DNA from: an uncultured Clostridia bacterium | GTDB lineage: Bacteria; Bacillota; Clostridia; TANB77; CAG-508 | Assembly: GCA_934120315.1 (NCBI GenBank) | Contig: CAKOTX010000005.1 | Location: 1 to 64,000 of the forward strand | Direction of reading: 5' to 3' | Length of the DNA: 64,000 nucleotides | Shown: piece after piece, positions 17,059 to 26,822 of the stretch | How the letters are laid out: the number at the start of each line of letters is the position of its first letter | Numbering within the stretch: the stretch's first letter is position 1 | Program-made: the position numbers and the translations under genes | Notes under the pieces: model-generated | Databases searched by the model: none | Seen by the model: only the letters and a program-made list of their open reading frames with translations | Told to the model about the DNA's origin: nothing

Positions 17059-17805
17059 TTAGCCCTTACTGCCCCAGATAGAATAGCCACCTACATGATA
17101 AGTTTTTTCATGAATGGACCGCTCTACCAACTGAAGTACTCCTGCATCCTGATGATGATGCCAAACATACTTAGACGGTGTTTCTCCTTGTTCCAATCTT
17201 TTTATATCTTTGCTCGAAAGTTTTAAATTTGCCTTCAATGTTGCACTAGATATAACTGCTCTATATAGTTTTTTATTGCAAATATAAAAATGCTGTTCTC
17301 TCTTTTTCTTAAAATCTTTTCTTTGCAATTTCACTTTATAGTATGATTTGAACCTTGGAAAACCTTCATCATCAAATTTTACTTTAGTAACTCCATGAGT
17401 TTGATTAGCCATTCCAGGAAGTCCAAGCTTTAATCTCGGCCAATATTGAGCCTGATAAAACTTTTTAATCCGTTTCAATCTTCTTGTGTCAGAATATCTT
17501 TTAGTAAATGCTGTGTTTTTTCTTTTTCTTTTTTCCATCGCTAATCTTTTAATCACATAGAAACTGTATTTTCTAGTAACAATCATAAAGATTATTAACA
17601 GCACTTTTACAAGAAGATATTCTAAAATAACTGCTACCAAAACTTGTTTCAATGGAAGATGTGCTTTAGTCAAACCTTCTGCTAATACCACAGAGAAAAA
17701 CAATTCACCTACAATTGCATAATTATTCTTCACATTAATAATCATTTGGACTGATAGCCAAAGTTCTACTGGCAGAACTATAGCTATAAAAATAAGAATT
17801 GTCAT
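17059..17805 (-). CDS. Membrane-anchored WHH-type (HNH/EndoVII) nuclease-like protein
   Basis: 248 residues. Two hydrophobic segments (about 1-24 and 52-76) are followed by a very basic linker and a C-terminal domain containing VWHHHQDAGVLQLVERSIH (214-232) and HVGG (237-240). WHHH...QLV...H...HxGG is the signature of the WHH family of HNH/endonuclease VII-fold toxin domains, usually found at the tip of secreted polymorphic toxins. Here it is fused to membrane helices, without a secretion or repeat domain, and no immunity gene is adjacent. AGGAGGT lies 5 nt upstream of the ATG. It is monocistronic with its own promoter and terminator. Confidence 0.8.
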   Translation of the reverse strand: MTILIFIAIVLPVELWLSVQMIINVKNNYAIVGELFFSVVLAEGLTKAHLPLKQVLVAVILEYLLVKVLLIIFMIVTRKYSFYVIKRLAMEKRKRKNTAFTKRYSDTRRLKRIKKFYQAQYWPRLKLGLPGMANQTHGVTKVKFDDEGFPRFKSYYKVKLQRKDFKKKREQHFYICNKKLYRAVISSATLKANLKLSSKDIKRLEQGETPSKYVWHHHQDAGVLQLVERSIHEKTYHVGGYSIWGSKG

Positions 17806-17856
17806 GTTTACCTCCTACATAATTATGTTTGGATGTTTCATAAAACGAACTTATTT

Positions 17857-17885
17857 ATTATACTACATTAATTTTCTTTTTGCAA
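17857..17885 (-). promoter_or_regulatory. Promoter of the WHH nuclease gene
   Basis: TTGCAA (17880-17885), 17-nt spacer, TATAAT (17857-17862). It overlaps the last codons of the VanY-type gene. Confidence 0.65.
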
Positions 17886-18746
17886 ATATTCTACATACTC
17901 TTCTAAACACATATTTAATTTATTCATTTTTTGAGCATGTTCTTTTCCAACATATCTCCAATGCCATGACTCATATGCAATTTTTGTAATATTTTCTTTG
18001 TCCTTTGGATATCTAAGTACAAAGCCATATTCTTCTGCATGTTGTTGTAACCATTTAAACCCCTCTAGTTTTTCAAATTTGTTGTCTACATAATTAAAGT
18101 CAACTGCTAGTCCTAAATTGTGGTCACTTGAACCAGGCTTATTGATATATTCATCTGTTAGCTTTTGAGCTTCTTCTTGTGTTTTACCTTGTTTTAAATA
18201 TTTTTGAACACTTGCATCATATAACTCTTTTTGCCTTGCAACACTTCTATATGCTGATTGTACCCAAATATTAGTTATGCCAGCTTTTCGCATGGCATTC
18301 ATCATATCTGTAAGCTCTCCTATTGCTCTTGAATCAAATTGCCTTGTTGAATCTATATTTGAGACTTTTACTGTGAAATTTTCTGGAAGTATATTTTCAT
18401 AATTAGCTAATGTTACTCTCCAATCATTAATTTCTTTTTTTGGAGTTTCTGTTGTATTATTTGAAAGAGTATTTGTCATATTTTCTGAGTTATTTACTTC
18501 AGCTGTCGTATTGGTTATTATATTTTCCGAAGTAGAAACCTCTTTTGTTTTTTTCTTGCTCGATGCTCTATTTATCATAATAATTATTGCAACTATTATA
18601 ATAAGTACCATCAATACTTTTTTCATATTTAGTTTTTTCTTTTTAACAACTTTTTTCTTTCTTCTTACTGGTTGGCTATATGCAGGCCTTCCATATCTAG
18701 AAGATTGACTATGTTTTCCTCTACTTTTTCTATAATTATTTTCCAT
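17868..18746 (-). CDS. D-Ala-D-Ala carboxypeptidase, VanY/LdcB family
   Basis: 292 residues from the ATG at 18746 (MENNYRKS; GGAG upstream). A basic cytoplasmic tail, a membrane helix (about 45-63), a Thr/Asn-rich linker and a peptidase M15B domain (about 110-290). Zinc-site motifs are seen in SSDHNLGLAVDFNY (His and Asp) and ESWHWRYVG (His), plus QSAYRS. It trims the C-terminal D-Ala from peptidoglycan stems outside the membrane. It sits after the clpB terminator with its own promoter. Confidence 0.92.
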   Translation of the reverse strand: MENNYRKSRGKHSQSSRYGRPAYSQPVRRKKKVVKKKKLNMKKVLMVLIIIVAIIIMINRASSKKKTKEVSTSENIITNTTAEVNNSENMTNTLSNNTTETPKKEINDWRVTLANYENILPENFTVKVSNIDSTRQFDSRAIGELTDMMNAMRKAGITNIWVQSAYRSVARQKELYDASVQKYLKQGKTQEEAQKLTDEYINKPGSSDHNLGLAVDFNYVDNKFEKLEGFKWLQQHAEEYGFVLRYPKDKENITKIAYESWHWRYVGKEHAQKMNKLNMCLEEYVEYLQKEN

Positions 18747-18778
18747 TATTTTCTCCAATAATTTATATATTTAATTTA

Positions 18779-18806
18779 ATTATACATAAAAAATCACAAA
18801 AGTCAA
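18779..18806 (-). promoter_or_regulatory. Promoter of the VanY-type gene
   Basis: TTGACT (18801-18806), 16-nt spacer, TATAAT (18779-18784). The -35 box lies in the loop and arm of the clpB terminator. Confidence 0.65.
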
Positions 18807-18825
18807 ATTACTTTTGTGATTTTTT
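18788..18825 (-). terminator. Terminator of clpB
   Basis: Perfect 16-bp stem with a 6-nt loop; six As at one end and six Ts at the other make it bidirectional. Confidence 0.85.
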
Positions 18826-18835
18826 CATTATTAAA

Positions 18836-21433
18836 TTACTCATGGCTTATAAGCAATCCCTCTTGATTACTATCAATTTTTACTGTTGTATTAAGTAAAA
18901 TTTCCTGTGACAAAATCTTTTTAGCGATCAATGTTTCAAGCTTTTTCTGTACAAATCTCTTCAAAGGTCTTGCACCATAAACTTCATCATAACCATTATC
19001 AATTAAATAATCTTTTGCTGATTGAGTCAATTCAAGTTTGATGTTTTTATCTTCAAGTCTTCTTTCCAAATCATTAATTAAAAGCTCTAATATCTTAGAA
19101 ATCTCTGTTTTACGAAGTGGTTTGTAAAATACTATTTCATCTAATCTATTTAAAAATTCTGGTCTAAAGCTTCTCTTTAATAACTCTTCTACTTTATTTT
19201 TAGCCTCTTCTGAAATTTCTCCATTTTCTTGAATTCCTTCCAAAATATATTCAGAGCCTAAGTTTGACGTCAATATTATAATTGTATTTTTGAAGTCTAC
19301 TGTTCTACCTTGTGAATCTGTAATACGTCCATCATCAAGGACTTGTAACAATACATTAAATACATCTGGATGTGCTTTCTCGATTTCATCAAATAATACA
19401 ACTGAATATGGTCTTCTTCTAACAGCTTCCGTCAATTGACCGCCTTCATCATATCCTACATATCCTGGAGGCGCACCAATCAATCTTGATACAGAATATT
19501 TTTCCATATATTCAGACATATCAATTCTTACCATATTGTGTTCATCATCAAATAATGCTTCTGCAAGTGATTTAGCAAGTTCTGTTTTACCAACACCTGT
19601 TGGTCCTAAAAACATGAATGAACCTATTGGTCTACGTGGATCTCCTATGCCTGCTCTTGAACGCATAATTGCCTCTGAAACCTTTTCAACTGCTTCATCT
19701 TGTCCTATTACTCTCTTATGAAGAATTTTGTCCAAATTTAAGATTTTTTCTCTTTCACCTTCCATTAATTTTGTAACAGGTATTCCAGTCCATCTTGAAA
19801 TGATTTTTGCAATTTCTTCGTCTGTTACTTTGTTTCTTAATAATCCATCTTCTTTGCTCTTTTCTGAAATTTCTTCCTCTTTTTGTAATTCTTTTTGCAA
19901 CTCTGGAAGTTTGCCATATCTTAATTCTGCAACTTTATTTAAGTCATAACTTCTTTCTGCTTGCTCTATTTGAGCATTTGTCTGTTCAATTTCTTCACGT
20001 AATTTTTGAACTTTACCAATAGCAGCTTTCTCGTTTTCCCATTTTGCTTTCATTGCATCAAATTTAGTTTTTAATTCTGCTTTTTCTTTTTGAATATCTG
20101 CTAAACGTTGTTTAGAAATTTCGTCTTTTTCTTTGCTTAATGCTGTTTCTTCAATTTCTAATTGCATAATTTTTCTAGAAACTTCATCAAGTTCTGTTGG
20201 CATTGATTCCATTTCTGTTTTAATCATTGCACAAGCCTCATCAACTAAGTCTATTGCTTTGTCTGGCAAAAATCTGTCTGAAATATATCTATGTGATAGT
20301 GTAGCTGCAGCAATTAATGCATTGTCTGATATTTTTACACCATGATATACTTCATATCTTTCTTTTAATCCTCTTAAAATTGAAATTGTATCTTCTACTG
20401 ATGGTTCATCTACCATTACAGGTTGGAAACGTCTTTCAAGTGCTTGGTCTTTTTCAATATATTGTCTGTACTCATTTAATGTTGTTGCACCAATGCAATG
20501 TAATTCTCCTCTTGCCAACATTGGTTTTAATAAGTTTCCTGCATCCATTGCACCATCTGTCTTTCCAGCTCCTACAATTGTATGAATTTCATCAATAAAT
20601 AGAATTATTCTTCCTTCACTCTTTTTAACTTCTTGTAATACTGCTTTTAATCTTTCCTCAAATTCTCCTCTATATTTAGCCCCAGCAATTAACAAGCCCA
20701 TATCAAGTGAAAAAATACTACATTCTTTTAAGCCTTCTGGTACATCTCCTCTTACTATTCTTAATGCTAGTCCTTCTGCAATAGCTGTCTTACCAACACC
20801 AGGCTCACCAATTAAACATGGGTTATTTTTAGTTTTTCTTGATAGAATACGTATTACATTTCTTATTTCTGTATCTCTTCCTATAACAGGGTCTAATTTT
20901 TGCTCCCTTGCTAATTGAGTTAAATCTTGACCATATTTTTTAAGCACATCATAAGTATCTTCTGGATTATCGGAAGTAACTCTTGCACTACCTCTAACCT
21001 CTGACAAAGCTTTTAAAAACTCATTTTTTGTAACACTGTATCTACGTAATAAATCTCTAATTTTGCTATTTGCATTATCGAAAATTCCTAGCATAATATG
21101 TTCAACAGAAACATATTCATCCTTCATCTTCTTTGCAATGTTTTCTGCATCAGCTAATGCTTTGTTAACATCTTGTGATACATAAATACTATCACTCTGT
21201 GTAGCTCCTCCTGTAACTCTAGGCATATTACTTATTGTATTTCTTAACTCTTCTTCCAATCCCTCTGTTGTACTAATCTTTTTAAATAGTTCTTTAATTA
21301 AACTATTTTCTTGTTCTAATAATGCTAACAATAAATGTTCTTGTTCTACTTGTGCATTTTGATTCTCAACTGCTAATGTTTGTGCACTTTGTACTGCTTC
21401 TAATGACTTTTGAGTAAATTTTTGTATATTCAT
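18836..21433 (-). CDS. clpB: ATP-dependent disaggregase ClpB
   Basis: 865 residues from the ATG at 21433 ([17 protein letters not shown] upstream). Clp N domain (1-140), first AAA+ module (GEPGVGKTA Walker [16 protein letters not shown]), the coiled-coil middle domain (about 400-520) that distinguishes ClpB from ClpA/C, and second AAA+ module ([34 protein letters not shown]) with its D2-small domain. It extracts and refolds aggregated proteins with DnaK. It has no ClpP-binding loop. Its promoter and CIRCE-like operator are nearly the same as those of htpG. Confidence 0.98.
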   Translation of the reverse strand: MNIQKFTQKSLEAVQSAQTLAVENQNAQVEQEHLLLALLEQENSLIKELFKKISTTEGLEEELRNTISNMPRVTGGATQSDSIYVSQDVNKALADAENIAKKMKDEYVSVEHIMLGIFDNANSKIRDLLRRYSVTKNEFLKALSEVRGSARVTSDNPEDTYDVLKKYGQDLTQLAREQKLDPVIGRDTEIRNVIRILSRKTKNNPCLIGEPGVGKTAIAEGLALRIVRGDVPEGLKECSIFSLDMGLLIAGAKYRGEFEERLKAVLQEVKKSEGRIILFIDEIHTIVGAGKTDGAMDAGNLLKPMLARGELHCIGATTLNEYRQYIEKDQALERRFQPVMVDEPSVEDTISILRGLKERYEVYHGVKISDNALIAAATLSHRYISDRFLPDKAIDLVDEACAMIKTEMESMPTELDEVSRKIMQLEIEETALSKEKDEISKQRLADIQKEKAELKTKFDAMKAKWENEKAAIGKVQKLREEIEQTNAQIEQAERSYDLNKVAELRYGKLPELQKELQKEEEISEKSKEDGLLRNKVTDEEIAKIISRWTGIPVTKLMEGEREKILNLDKILHKRVIGQDEAVEKVSEAIMRSRAGIGDPRRPIGSFMFLGPTGVGKTELAKSLAEALFDDEHNMVRIDMSEYMEKYSVSRLIGAPPGYVGYDEGGQLTEAVRRRPYSVVLFDEIEKAHPDVFNVLLQVLDDGRITDSQGRTVDFKNTIIILTSNLGSEYILEGIQENGEISEEAKNKVEELLKRSFRPEFLNRLDEIVFYKPLRKTEISKILELLINDLERRLEDKNIKLELTQSAKDYLIDNGYDEVYGARPLKRFVQKKLETLIAKKILSQEILLNTTVKIDSNQEGLLISHE

Positions 21434-21466
21434 AATATCTACCTCCTTTGTCAATTTTTCTAAGTT

Positions 21467-21500
21467 AAAGAGCACAGTCCGTACTTAGAATGTGCTCTTT
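21467..21500 (-). promoter_or_regulatory. Hairpin in the clpB leader
   Basis: 10-bp stem AAAGAGCACA / TGTGCTCTTT with a 14-nt loop, between the predicted transcription start (about 21510) and the ribosome site. It may stabilise the mRNA or act in post-transcriptional control. Confidence 0.5.
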
Positions 21501-21516
21501 TCTTATTACATTTATT

Positions 21517-21545
21517 ATTATACTACTTATTTTTAGCAGTGTCAA
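21517..21545 (-). promoter_or_regulatory. clpB promoter
   Basis: TTGACA (21540-21545), 17-nt spacer, TATAAT (21517-21522): full consensus. Confidence 0.85.
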
Positions 21546-21559
21546 TAGTAGAGTGCTAA
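21533..21559 (-). promoter_or_regulatory. CIRCE-like heat-shock operator of clpB
   Basis: Plus strand TTAGCAGTG-N9-GAGTGCTAA. One arm is a perfect CIRCE arm and the other matches 7/9. The N9 spacer TCAATAGTA is identical to that of htpG. The -35 box lies inside. Confidence 0.75.
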
Positions 21560-21574
21560 AAATGTTAAATTTTT

Positions 21575-22462
21575 TTATGATATTGATGCATTATAAATTT
21601 TAACTATTACATCATTTAATTTTTGGTCAAATTCTTCTTGTGATTGATGTGCATTTAAATCTTGCAATAATGCTCTTGAGAAGCTTGCAATCATTCTATT
21701 ATTTTGTGCTAATAGTTCTACAGCTTTATCAACATCATATCCTCCAGATAAAGCAACAATTCTTACAACACATTCATAGTCATATAAATCTAAATAATGA
21801 TTTGCAACTGTTGGTATTGTAAACTTGAACATGATTTTATCTTCTTTATTCCATGTTTCTAATTGTTTTTTGATTTCTTCTTTTAATATTTCTTCGCATT
21901 TTTCTTTTTCTGCTGAATTAATATCAACTTCTGGTTCAATGATTGGAACTAATCCTGCATCACAAATTATTTTTGCAAATTCAAATTGTTGTTTTACAAT
22001 TTCAGCAATTCCTTCTCTGTTTGCTTCATAAATTACTGATCTCATTTTTGTTCCAAAAACATGTTTTTCATTAGCTTCTCTTAATTCTTCTGCAAGTTCT
22101 GGAATTGGTTTCATTAATTTTACACCATTGTTTTCTTCTTGTAATCCTTTATCTACTTTTAAGAAAGAAACAATATGTTTTTGATTCCATAAATAATCAG
22201 CTGTAAATTCATCATTTACTTTTGACATCATTGTTTTTTCAAATAAGATTGCTCCTATTATATGTTCATTTGTAAATGATTTGCTTGTAAATACTCTTTT
22301 TCTCATTTCATGGATTAAATTGAACATTTCTTCTTCTGAGTTATATTCAGTTTCTGGAATTCCATAAGCTTTTAATGTTTTACTGCTACTTCCACCACTT
22401 TGGTCAAGTGCTGCAATAAATCCTCTTCCATCTTTCATAATTTCATACATTTCATGATTCAT
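21575..22462 (-). CDS. fda: Fructose-1,6-bisphosphate aldolase, class I
   Basis: 295 residues. It begins with the DGRGFIAALDQSGGSSSKTL signature of the small bacterial class I aldolases (Staphylococcus Fda type), and has VPIIEPEVDI and FTIPTVANHY with downstream GGYD of the barrel. The Schiff-base lysine is expected in the KFTIP strand. It interconverts fructose 1,6-bisphosphate with dihydroxyacetone phosphate and glyceraldehyde 3-phosphate in glycolysis. AGGAAGG is upstream of the ATG. It is monocistronic and lies just upstream of the clpB operator region, so the operator also sits near its 3' end. Confidence 0.93.
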   Translation of the reverse strand: MNHEMYEIMKDGRGFIAALDQSGGSSSKTLKAYGIPETEYNSEEEMFNLIHEMRKRVFTSKSFTNEHIIGAILFEKTMMSKVNDEFTADYLWNQKHIVSFLKVDKGLQEENNGVKLMKPIPELAEELREANEKHVFGTKMRSVIYEANREGIAEIVKQQFEFAKIICDAGLVPIIEPEVDINSAEKEKCEEILKEEIKKQLETWNKEDKIMFKFTIPTVANHYLDLYDYECVVRIVALSGGYDVDKAVELLAQNNRMIASFSRALLQDLNAHQSQEEFDQKLNDVIVKIYNASIS

Positions 22463-22501
22463 AATAATTACCTTCCTTTTCTTATATTATTAACTATTAG
22501 T

Positions 22502-22530
22502 ATTATAATAATCACTATTTTAAAAGTCAA
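22502..22530 (-). promoter_or_regulatory. Promoter of the aldolase gene
   Basis: TTGACT (22525-22530), 17-nt spacer, TATAAT (22502-22507) on the minus strand. Confidence 0.75.
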
Positions 22531-22551
22531 TAGGTCAAAAAACTTTTTTAT

Positions 22552-22580
22552 TTGACATTTTGTGCCTAAAGTTATATAAT
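22552..22580 (+). promoter_or_regulatory. Promoter of the 106-aa unknown gene
   Basis: TTGACA (22552-22557), 17-nt spacer, TATAAT (22575-22580): full consensus, divergent from the aldolase promoter. Confidence 0.8.
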
Positions 22581-22654
22581 AGTATAGCGTGCTAGTCCAT
22601 CTAGCCAATTAATTTCGTCAGTTTAAATAAATATAGGAAAAGGAGTTATGCACT

Positions 22655-22975
22655 ATGATTAATGCCCTGGTTTTGTATGAACTACACCAAAATGAAATCG
22701 AGTGTACTCTTTCTGCTGCACTTGAAAGTCCTTTTATGGAAGACCCTTTATATTTGTGGATAGTCAGTGGTCAGTATCTTCAAAATCAGACTGACTTCCT
22801 TAAGACAGATACTCTAACTTATGTAGCACCATCTTTTAATGAAAAAGGTCGATACTCTGTTTGTACTATTCTTAATGGAAAAAGCATTAAAATTCAAAAA
22901 GATTTTACTAAAAAAGAACTTTACGATTTTTTTCCTAAACTTTTTAATTTAAAAGGACAACTCATCTCATTGTAA
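22655..22975 (+). CDS. Unknown protein, 106 aa
   Basis: Starts at the second of two close ATGs (22655), 9 nt after AAGGAG. Soluble, mixed alpha/beta, no signal peptide, no membrane helix. It contains YSVCTILNGKSIKIQKDFTKKEL near the C-terminus (listed only in part here as a basic strand-helix unit). No family recognised. It has a perfect promoter and its own terminator hairpin, so it is a genuine single-gene unit between two minus-strand genes. Base composition is slightly richer in GC than its neighbours. Confidence 0.7.
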   Translation: MINALVLYELHQNEIECTLSAALESPFMEDPLYLWIVSGQYLQNQTDFLKTDTLTYVAPSFNEKGRYSVCTILNGKSIKIQKDFTKKELYDFFPKLFNLKGQLISL

Positions 22976-22985
22976 TGAAAAATAA

Positions 22986-23035
22986 ACTTCCACTTATATG
23001 TAAATTAATTAATTGCATATAAATGGAAGTATTTT
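22986..23035. terminator. Bidirectional terminator
   Basis: 15-bp stem (one G-U pair; 22986-23000/23016-23030) followed by ATTTTT on the plus strand. It serves the 106-aa gene and possibly the convergent acyl-CoA synthetase. Confidence 0.75.
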
Positions 23036-24753
23036 TATCCTAATATCCTCTTTATTTCTTCTTGTCTTTTTACTTTATGTGTTGTCGTCTTTATTAATTC
23101 CTCATCAGTTAAAATCATATTTTTAATATACTTATAAGGTGGGAATGTTTTATTAATTTCTTTTATTTGTTCCCATATTATTTTCTTTAACTCTTCTTCA
23201 GAAGTATTTGGATATTTCTCTTTAGCAACATCTTTGTCATAAACTATCTTTACTGATAATTTTAAATCATTTTTATCATTATCTTCTGGCATTCCAAACA
23301 CTAGACATTCTTTTACTAAATCTAGTCTATTAATTAAAGTTTCCAATTCTTCTGGAAAAACTTTTTTTCCATTTTTTAAAACAATCATATCTTTTTGTCT
23401 ACCTGTTAAGAATAAAAATCCATCTTTATCCATATAGCCTAAATCTCCCGTATAGAACCATCCATCTCTAATAACTTTCTTTGTTTCTTCTTCATTTTCA
23501 TAATAGCCTAGCATTACATTTGGTCCTTTTACACGTAATTCACCAATTCCATTTTCATCTTTATCTACAATTTCTACTTCTACATTATCCATTGGAAATC
23601 CAATAGAACCGCTTCTCTTCTTTTTAAAATTTTCAGCTGCAATAACAGGTGCTGTTTCTGTTAAACCATATCCTTGAACTAAATCGATTCCTAATTCATT
23701 GAATCCTTTAGCAACTTTTTTATCTAATGGTGCACCACCAGAAATAATAAATCTCATATTTCCGCCAAGTGCATCAAGAACTGATTTGAACATTTTTCTT
23801 CTAATATCTATATGACATTTCAATAATGCATTGCTTATCTTTTTAGCTGTATTTATTGTTTTAGTTTTTCCTTTTTTCTCAACTTCTTTTTCAATGTTTC
23901 TGTAAATTGCTTCTACTAGTAAAGGCACACCTACAAATAATGAAACTTTATATTCTCTTAAGTTTTGAGCTACATATCTCAATCCGTCTGGGAATGCTGT
24001 TGCTAAACCTGATGCAAGCATTACTATCATTTCTGTTGAGCCAAATATATGATGAAATGGTAAAAATGCTAAATTTACATCTGTTGTTAAAAAATTTTCT
24101 ACTAATAACATTGCATATACATTTGATGCAATATTATGTTGTGAAAGCATTACTGCTTTTGATTTTGAAGTTGTTCCTGATGTGAATAATAAAATTCCCA
24201 ACTCATCTTCTTTAATTTTTGTCTTTGTATATTCCTTTTCTCCAGCATTTAAAAGCTTTTCTCCTTGTTCTTTTAAATCCCAAAAGTTTTGATATCCTTC
24301 TCTTGCTGTCATACAAATGTATTCTTGCAAATTAGTATTTCCTCTTCTCTTGATTTCTTCTATATTATCAATATATTTTTCATCAAATACTACTACATCT
24401 GCTTTGCTTCTTATTAAGCAACTTTCTAATTCATCTACTTGTAATTCTTTGTCTAGTGGAACTGAAACTATTCCACCTAATAAATTTGCTAAATGAGCTA
24501 TTACCCATTCATATCTGTTTCTTCCTACAATTGCTATTCTTTTGTTTTTAAATCCCATTTGGAATAACTTTGTTCCAAATGCATTGATATCTTGTAATAA
24601 TTTTTTATATGTTATATTTTCATATGTTACTTCTTTGTCTTTCTTATGTTTTAATATAAATGCTGTATTTGTGGCAAATTGCTTTGCTGAATTGTATATT
24701 ATTCCTTTGATATCTTTAAATTCGATTGCATTAAAATATCTTTCTCTTTCCAT
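23035..24753 (-). CDS. Long-chain acyl-CoA synthetase (AMP-forming)
   Basis: 572 residues of the ANL superfamily. The P-loop LLFTSGTTSKSKAVMLS, the adenine motif VQGYGLTETAP, GWFYTGDLGYMDKDG and the C-terminal hinge LTGRQKDMIVLKNGKKVFPEELE are present. It activates a fatty acid with ATP and CoA. No membrane segment is evident; such enzymes are often peripheral membrane proteins. AAGAAAGG precedes the ATG. It is flanked by unrelated genes and appears to be transcribed alone, so the physiological acid cannot be inferred from context. Confidence 0.92.
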   Translation of the reverse strand: MERERYFNAIEFKDIKGIIYNSAKQFATNTAFILKHKKDKEVTYENITYKKLLQDINAFGTKLFQMGFKNKRIAIVGRNRYEWVIAHLANLLGGIVSVPLDKELQVDELESCLIRSKADVVVFDEKYIDNIEEIKRRGNTNLQEYICMTAREGYQNFWDLKEQGEKLLNAGEKEYTKTKIKEDELGILLFTSGTTSKSKAVMLSQHNIASNVYAMLLVENFLTTDVNLAFLPFHHIFGSTEMIVMLASGLATAFPDGLRYVAQNLREYKVSLFVGVPLLVEAIYRNIEKEVEKKGKTKTINTAKKISNALLKCHIDIRRKMFKSVLDALGGNMRFIISGGAPLDKKVAKGFNELGIDLVQGYGLTETAPVIAAENFKKKRSGSIGFPMDNVEVEIVDKDENGIGELRVKGPNVMLGYYENEEETKKVIRDGWFYTGDLGYMDKDGFLFLTGRQKDMIVLKNGKKVFPEELETLINRLDLVKECLVFGMPEDNDKNDLKLSVKIVYDKDVAKEKYPNTSEEELKKIIWEQIKEINKTFPPYKYIKNMILTDEELIKTTTHKVKRQEEIKRILG

Positions 24754-24845
24754 TATTTTTTCCTTTCTTAACCTTATCTGGTTTTCGATACTAGATTATC
24801 ATATTAAAAATATCTTGTCAATATTCCTGACCGAACTTTCTAAAT

Positions 24846-26063
24846 TTATGGTTTCATATATTTTATTTCAAAGGTTGTTCCTTTCCCTAATTCTGATGTA
24901 CAAATAATATATCCATTATCTTTTTCTATAATACTTTTAGCCAATGCCAAACCAATTCCTACGCTATTTTCTGAAGAATTTTTACCTTTATAAAAACGTT
25001 CAAATATATGTTTAACATCTTTTTTATCAATTCCCACACCTTCATCTTTTATTACTATTTTAGTATAGAAATTATTTTCTTCCCAATTTATATAAACATT
25101 TTTATTTTCTGCAGTATGTTCTATACAATTTTTTACGATATTAGTTAATGCCTCTAATTGCCAATTATAATCCCCTACAAACATTACATCACTTGATCCA
25201 TTTACAATTACATTTTGTTGTTTGATATCTATTGGAATTGCCAAATTTTTGACAACATTATTTATTAAATCTTCTACTTTAATCTCTTTTTGTACAAAAA
25301 CTGCTGTATTAGAATCTAACTTAGATAATTTCAAAAGAGAAATTACTAGCCAATTTATCCAATTGATTTGCCTACTAATTTCATAAATAAACTCTTGCCT
25401 TGTATGTTCATCCATATTAGGATTTTCTCTAATATTATCTAACATGATTGAAATTGATGTTAATGGAGTTTTTAATTGATGTGAAATATCTTCAAGAGAA
25501 GTCTGCAATGCCTTTTTATCATTAATTGATTGACTTGCTTGTTCCTTTAACATTATAGCTATTTTATATAATTCATTTCTGAAATTACTTAAATCATCTT
25601 CTGTATTTTCTGCTATTTTTAAATCATAATTTTTATTATTGATTGCTTCTATATATTTTATAATCTCTTGTATTTTTTTGTTTCTGCTATGATAATATAT
25701 ATTTACAATTATCAACAACAAAATGACACTTACACCTATACTTACTACATTTATTATCATGATTTCTTGTTCTTGATTTTCCATTGCTTCAATTGCTGGA
25801 TTTTCTTTTATATCGATTCCATATTTTTGCAATGTTTTCTCACCTTCAACTTTGCTCGAAGCACTTTCATTCAAAATCTTTATGATTTCCTCTTCTTTTA
25901 CATTTGGATATTCTTCTTTTATTTTTCCTACAATTTCTGCGATTGATTCATTTACAATTTTTTGATACTCTTGTTCTTTGTTTTTTAGGATTATTGATGA
26001 AATTACTATCATTATTATTGATAACACTATAATTGGTATTGTAACTTTTTTAGATTTTAACAT
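24846..26063 (-). CDS. Sensor histidine kinase
   Basis: 405 residues: membrane helix (about 7-26), a short coiled extracytoplasmic region (about 27-95), second helix (about 97-118), a HAMP-like linker, HisKA with phosphoacceptor in LEDISHQLKTPLTSI, and HATPase with GVGIDKKDVKHIFERFYKGK and GIGLALAKSIIEK. The ATG overlaps the end of the response regulator gene by 7 nt, so translation is probably coupled. The ligand is unknown; related pairs often control cell-envelope ABC exporters, but none is adjacent here. Confidence 0.93.
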   Translation of the reverse strand: MLKSKKVTIPIIVLSIIMIVISSIILKNKEQEYQKIVNESIAEIVGKIKEEYPNVKEEEIIKILNESASSKVEGEKTLQKYGIDIKENPAIEAMENQEQEIMIINVVSIGVSVILLLIIVNIYYHSRNKKIQEIIKYIEAINNKNYDLKIAENTEDDLSNFRNELYKIAIMLKEQASQSINDKKALQTSLEDISHQLKTPLTSISIMLDNIRENPNMDEHTRQEFIYEISRQINWINWLVISLLKLSKLDSNTAVFVQKEIKVEDLINNVVKNLAIPIDIKQQNVIVNGSSDVMFVGDYNWQLEALTNIVKNCIEHTAENKNVYINWEENNFYTKIVIKDEGVGIDKKDVKHIFERFYKGKNSSENSVGIGLALAKSIIEKDNGYIICTSELGKGTTFEIKYMKP

Positions 26064-26734
26064 TTTTCTACCACCTTATATCCTATTCCTCTAACAGTTT
26101 GAATTATTTTTCCCTCTTTATCATTAAGCTTTTCCCTTATTCTTTTTATGTATACTGTTAAAGTGTTATCATTAACAAAATTTCCAGCAACATCCCAAAT
26201 TTTATCTAAAATCTGTTCTCTAGTTACAAGAATATTTTTGTTTGAAAATAATAGCAATAAAATTTTATATTCCAAACTTGTAAAAACAACCTCTTTATCA
26301 TCTAAGTATACAGTTGCTTTATCTACATCTATTTTAACATTCCCACATTTCATTATTTTTTCTTCATCATCTTTATGATATCTTCGTAAAACACTATTAA
26401 TTCTTGAAATTAATTCTCTAGTCCTAAATGGCTTTATTACATAGTCGTCTGCTCCCATATCAAGTCCTTGTACAACATCTTTTTCTTCATCTTTTGCAGT
26501 TAAAAATATAACTGGCATATTCTCATTTTTCTTTATATATTCACATAGCTCATATCCATCACCATCTGGTAATGAAATATCTAATAAGCATAAATCAAAT
26601 TTCTGCTTTTTTATTTGAGCCTTTGCTATTATTATATTTTTAGCTGTCTCAACATTAAAACCTTCTTGCTCTAAAGAATATTTTAATCCAAATACAATAG
26701 TTTCATTATCTTCTACTAATAAAATTTTTCTCAT
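26057..26734 (-). CDS. OmpR-family response regulator
   Basis: 225 residues from the ATG at 26734 (MRKILLVEDN; GAAGGTGG upstream). Receiver domain with phospho-acceptor Asp in LCLLDISLPDGDG and Lys in VIKPF, then a winged-helix DNA-binding domain ending VRGIGYKV. It is paired with the kinase at 24846-26063, with overlapping genes. The upstream 130-aa membrane protein gene ends in a hairpin (26779-26801) just before it, so the pair probably has its own promoter in that short gap or relies on read-through. Confidence 0.95.
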   Translation of the reverse strand: MRKILLVEDNETIVFGLKYSLEQEGFNVETAKNIIIAKAQIKKQKFDLCLLDISLPDGDGYELCEYIKKNENMPVIFLTAKDEEKDVVQGLDMGADDYVIKPFRTRELISRINSVLRRYHKDDEEKIMKCGNVKIDVDKATVYLDDKEVVFTSLEYKILLLLFSNKNILVTREQILDKIWDVAGNFVNDNTLTVYIKRIREKLNDKEGKIIQTVRGIGYKVVEKC

Positions 26735-26772
26735 TTTGCCACCTTCTTCTTTGACAATTATATCTAATAAAC

Positions 26773-26801
26773 GCAAATAAAGCAAGGCATTGCCCTGCTT
26801 T
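26773..26801 (-). terminator. Terminator of the small membrane protein gene
   Basis: 10-bp stem (AAAGCAGGGC/GCCTTGCTTT on the minus strand, 3-nt loop) followed by ATTT. Confidence 0.6.
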
Positions 26802-26822
26802 ATTGCTTATTATCTTATTATC

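Noticed and set aside
21467..21500. Rho-independent terminator between the aldolase and clpB
   Set aside because: The hairpin lies downstream of the clpB promoter in the leader and is not followed by a T-run.
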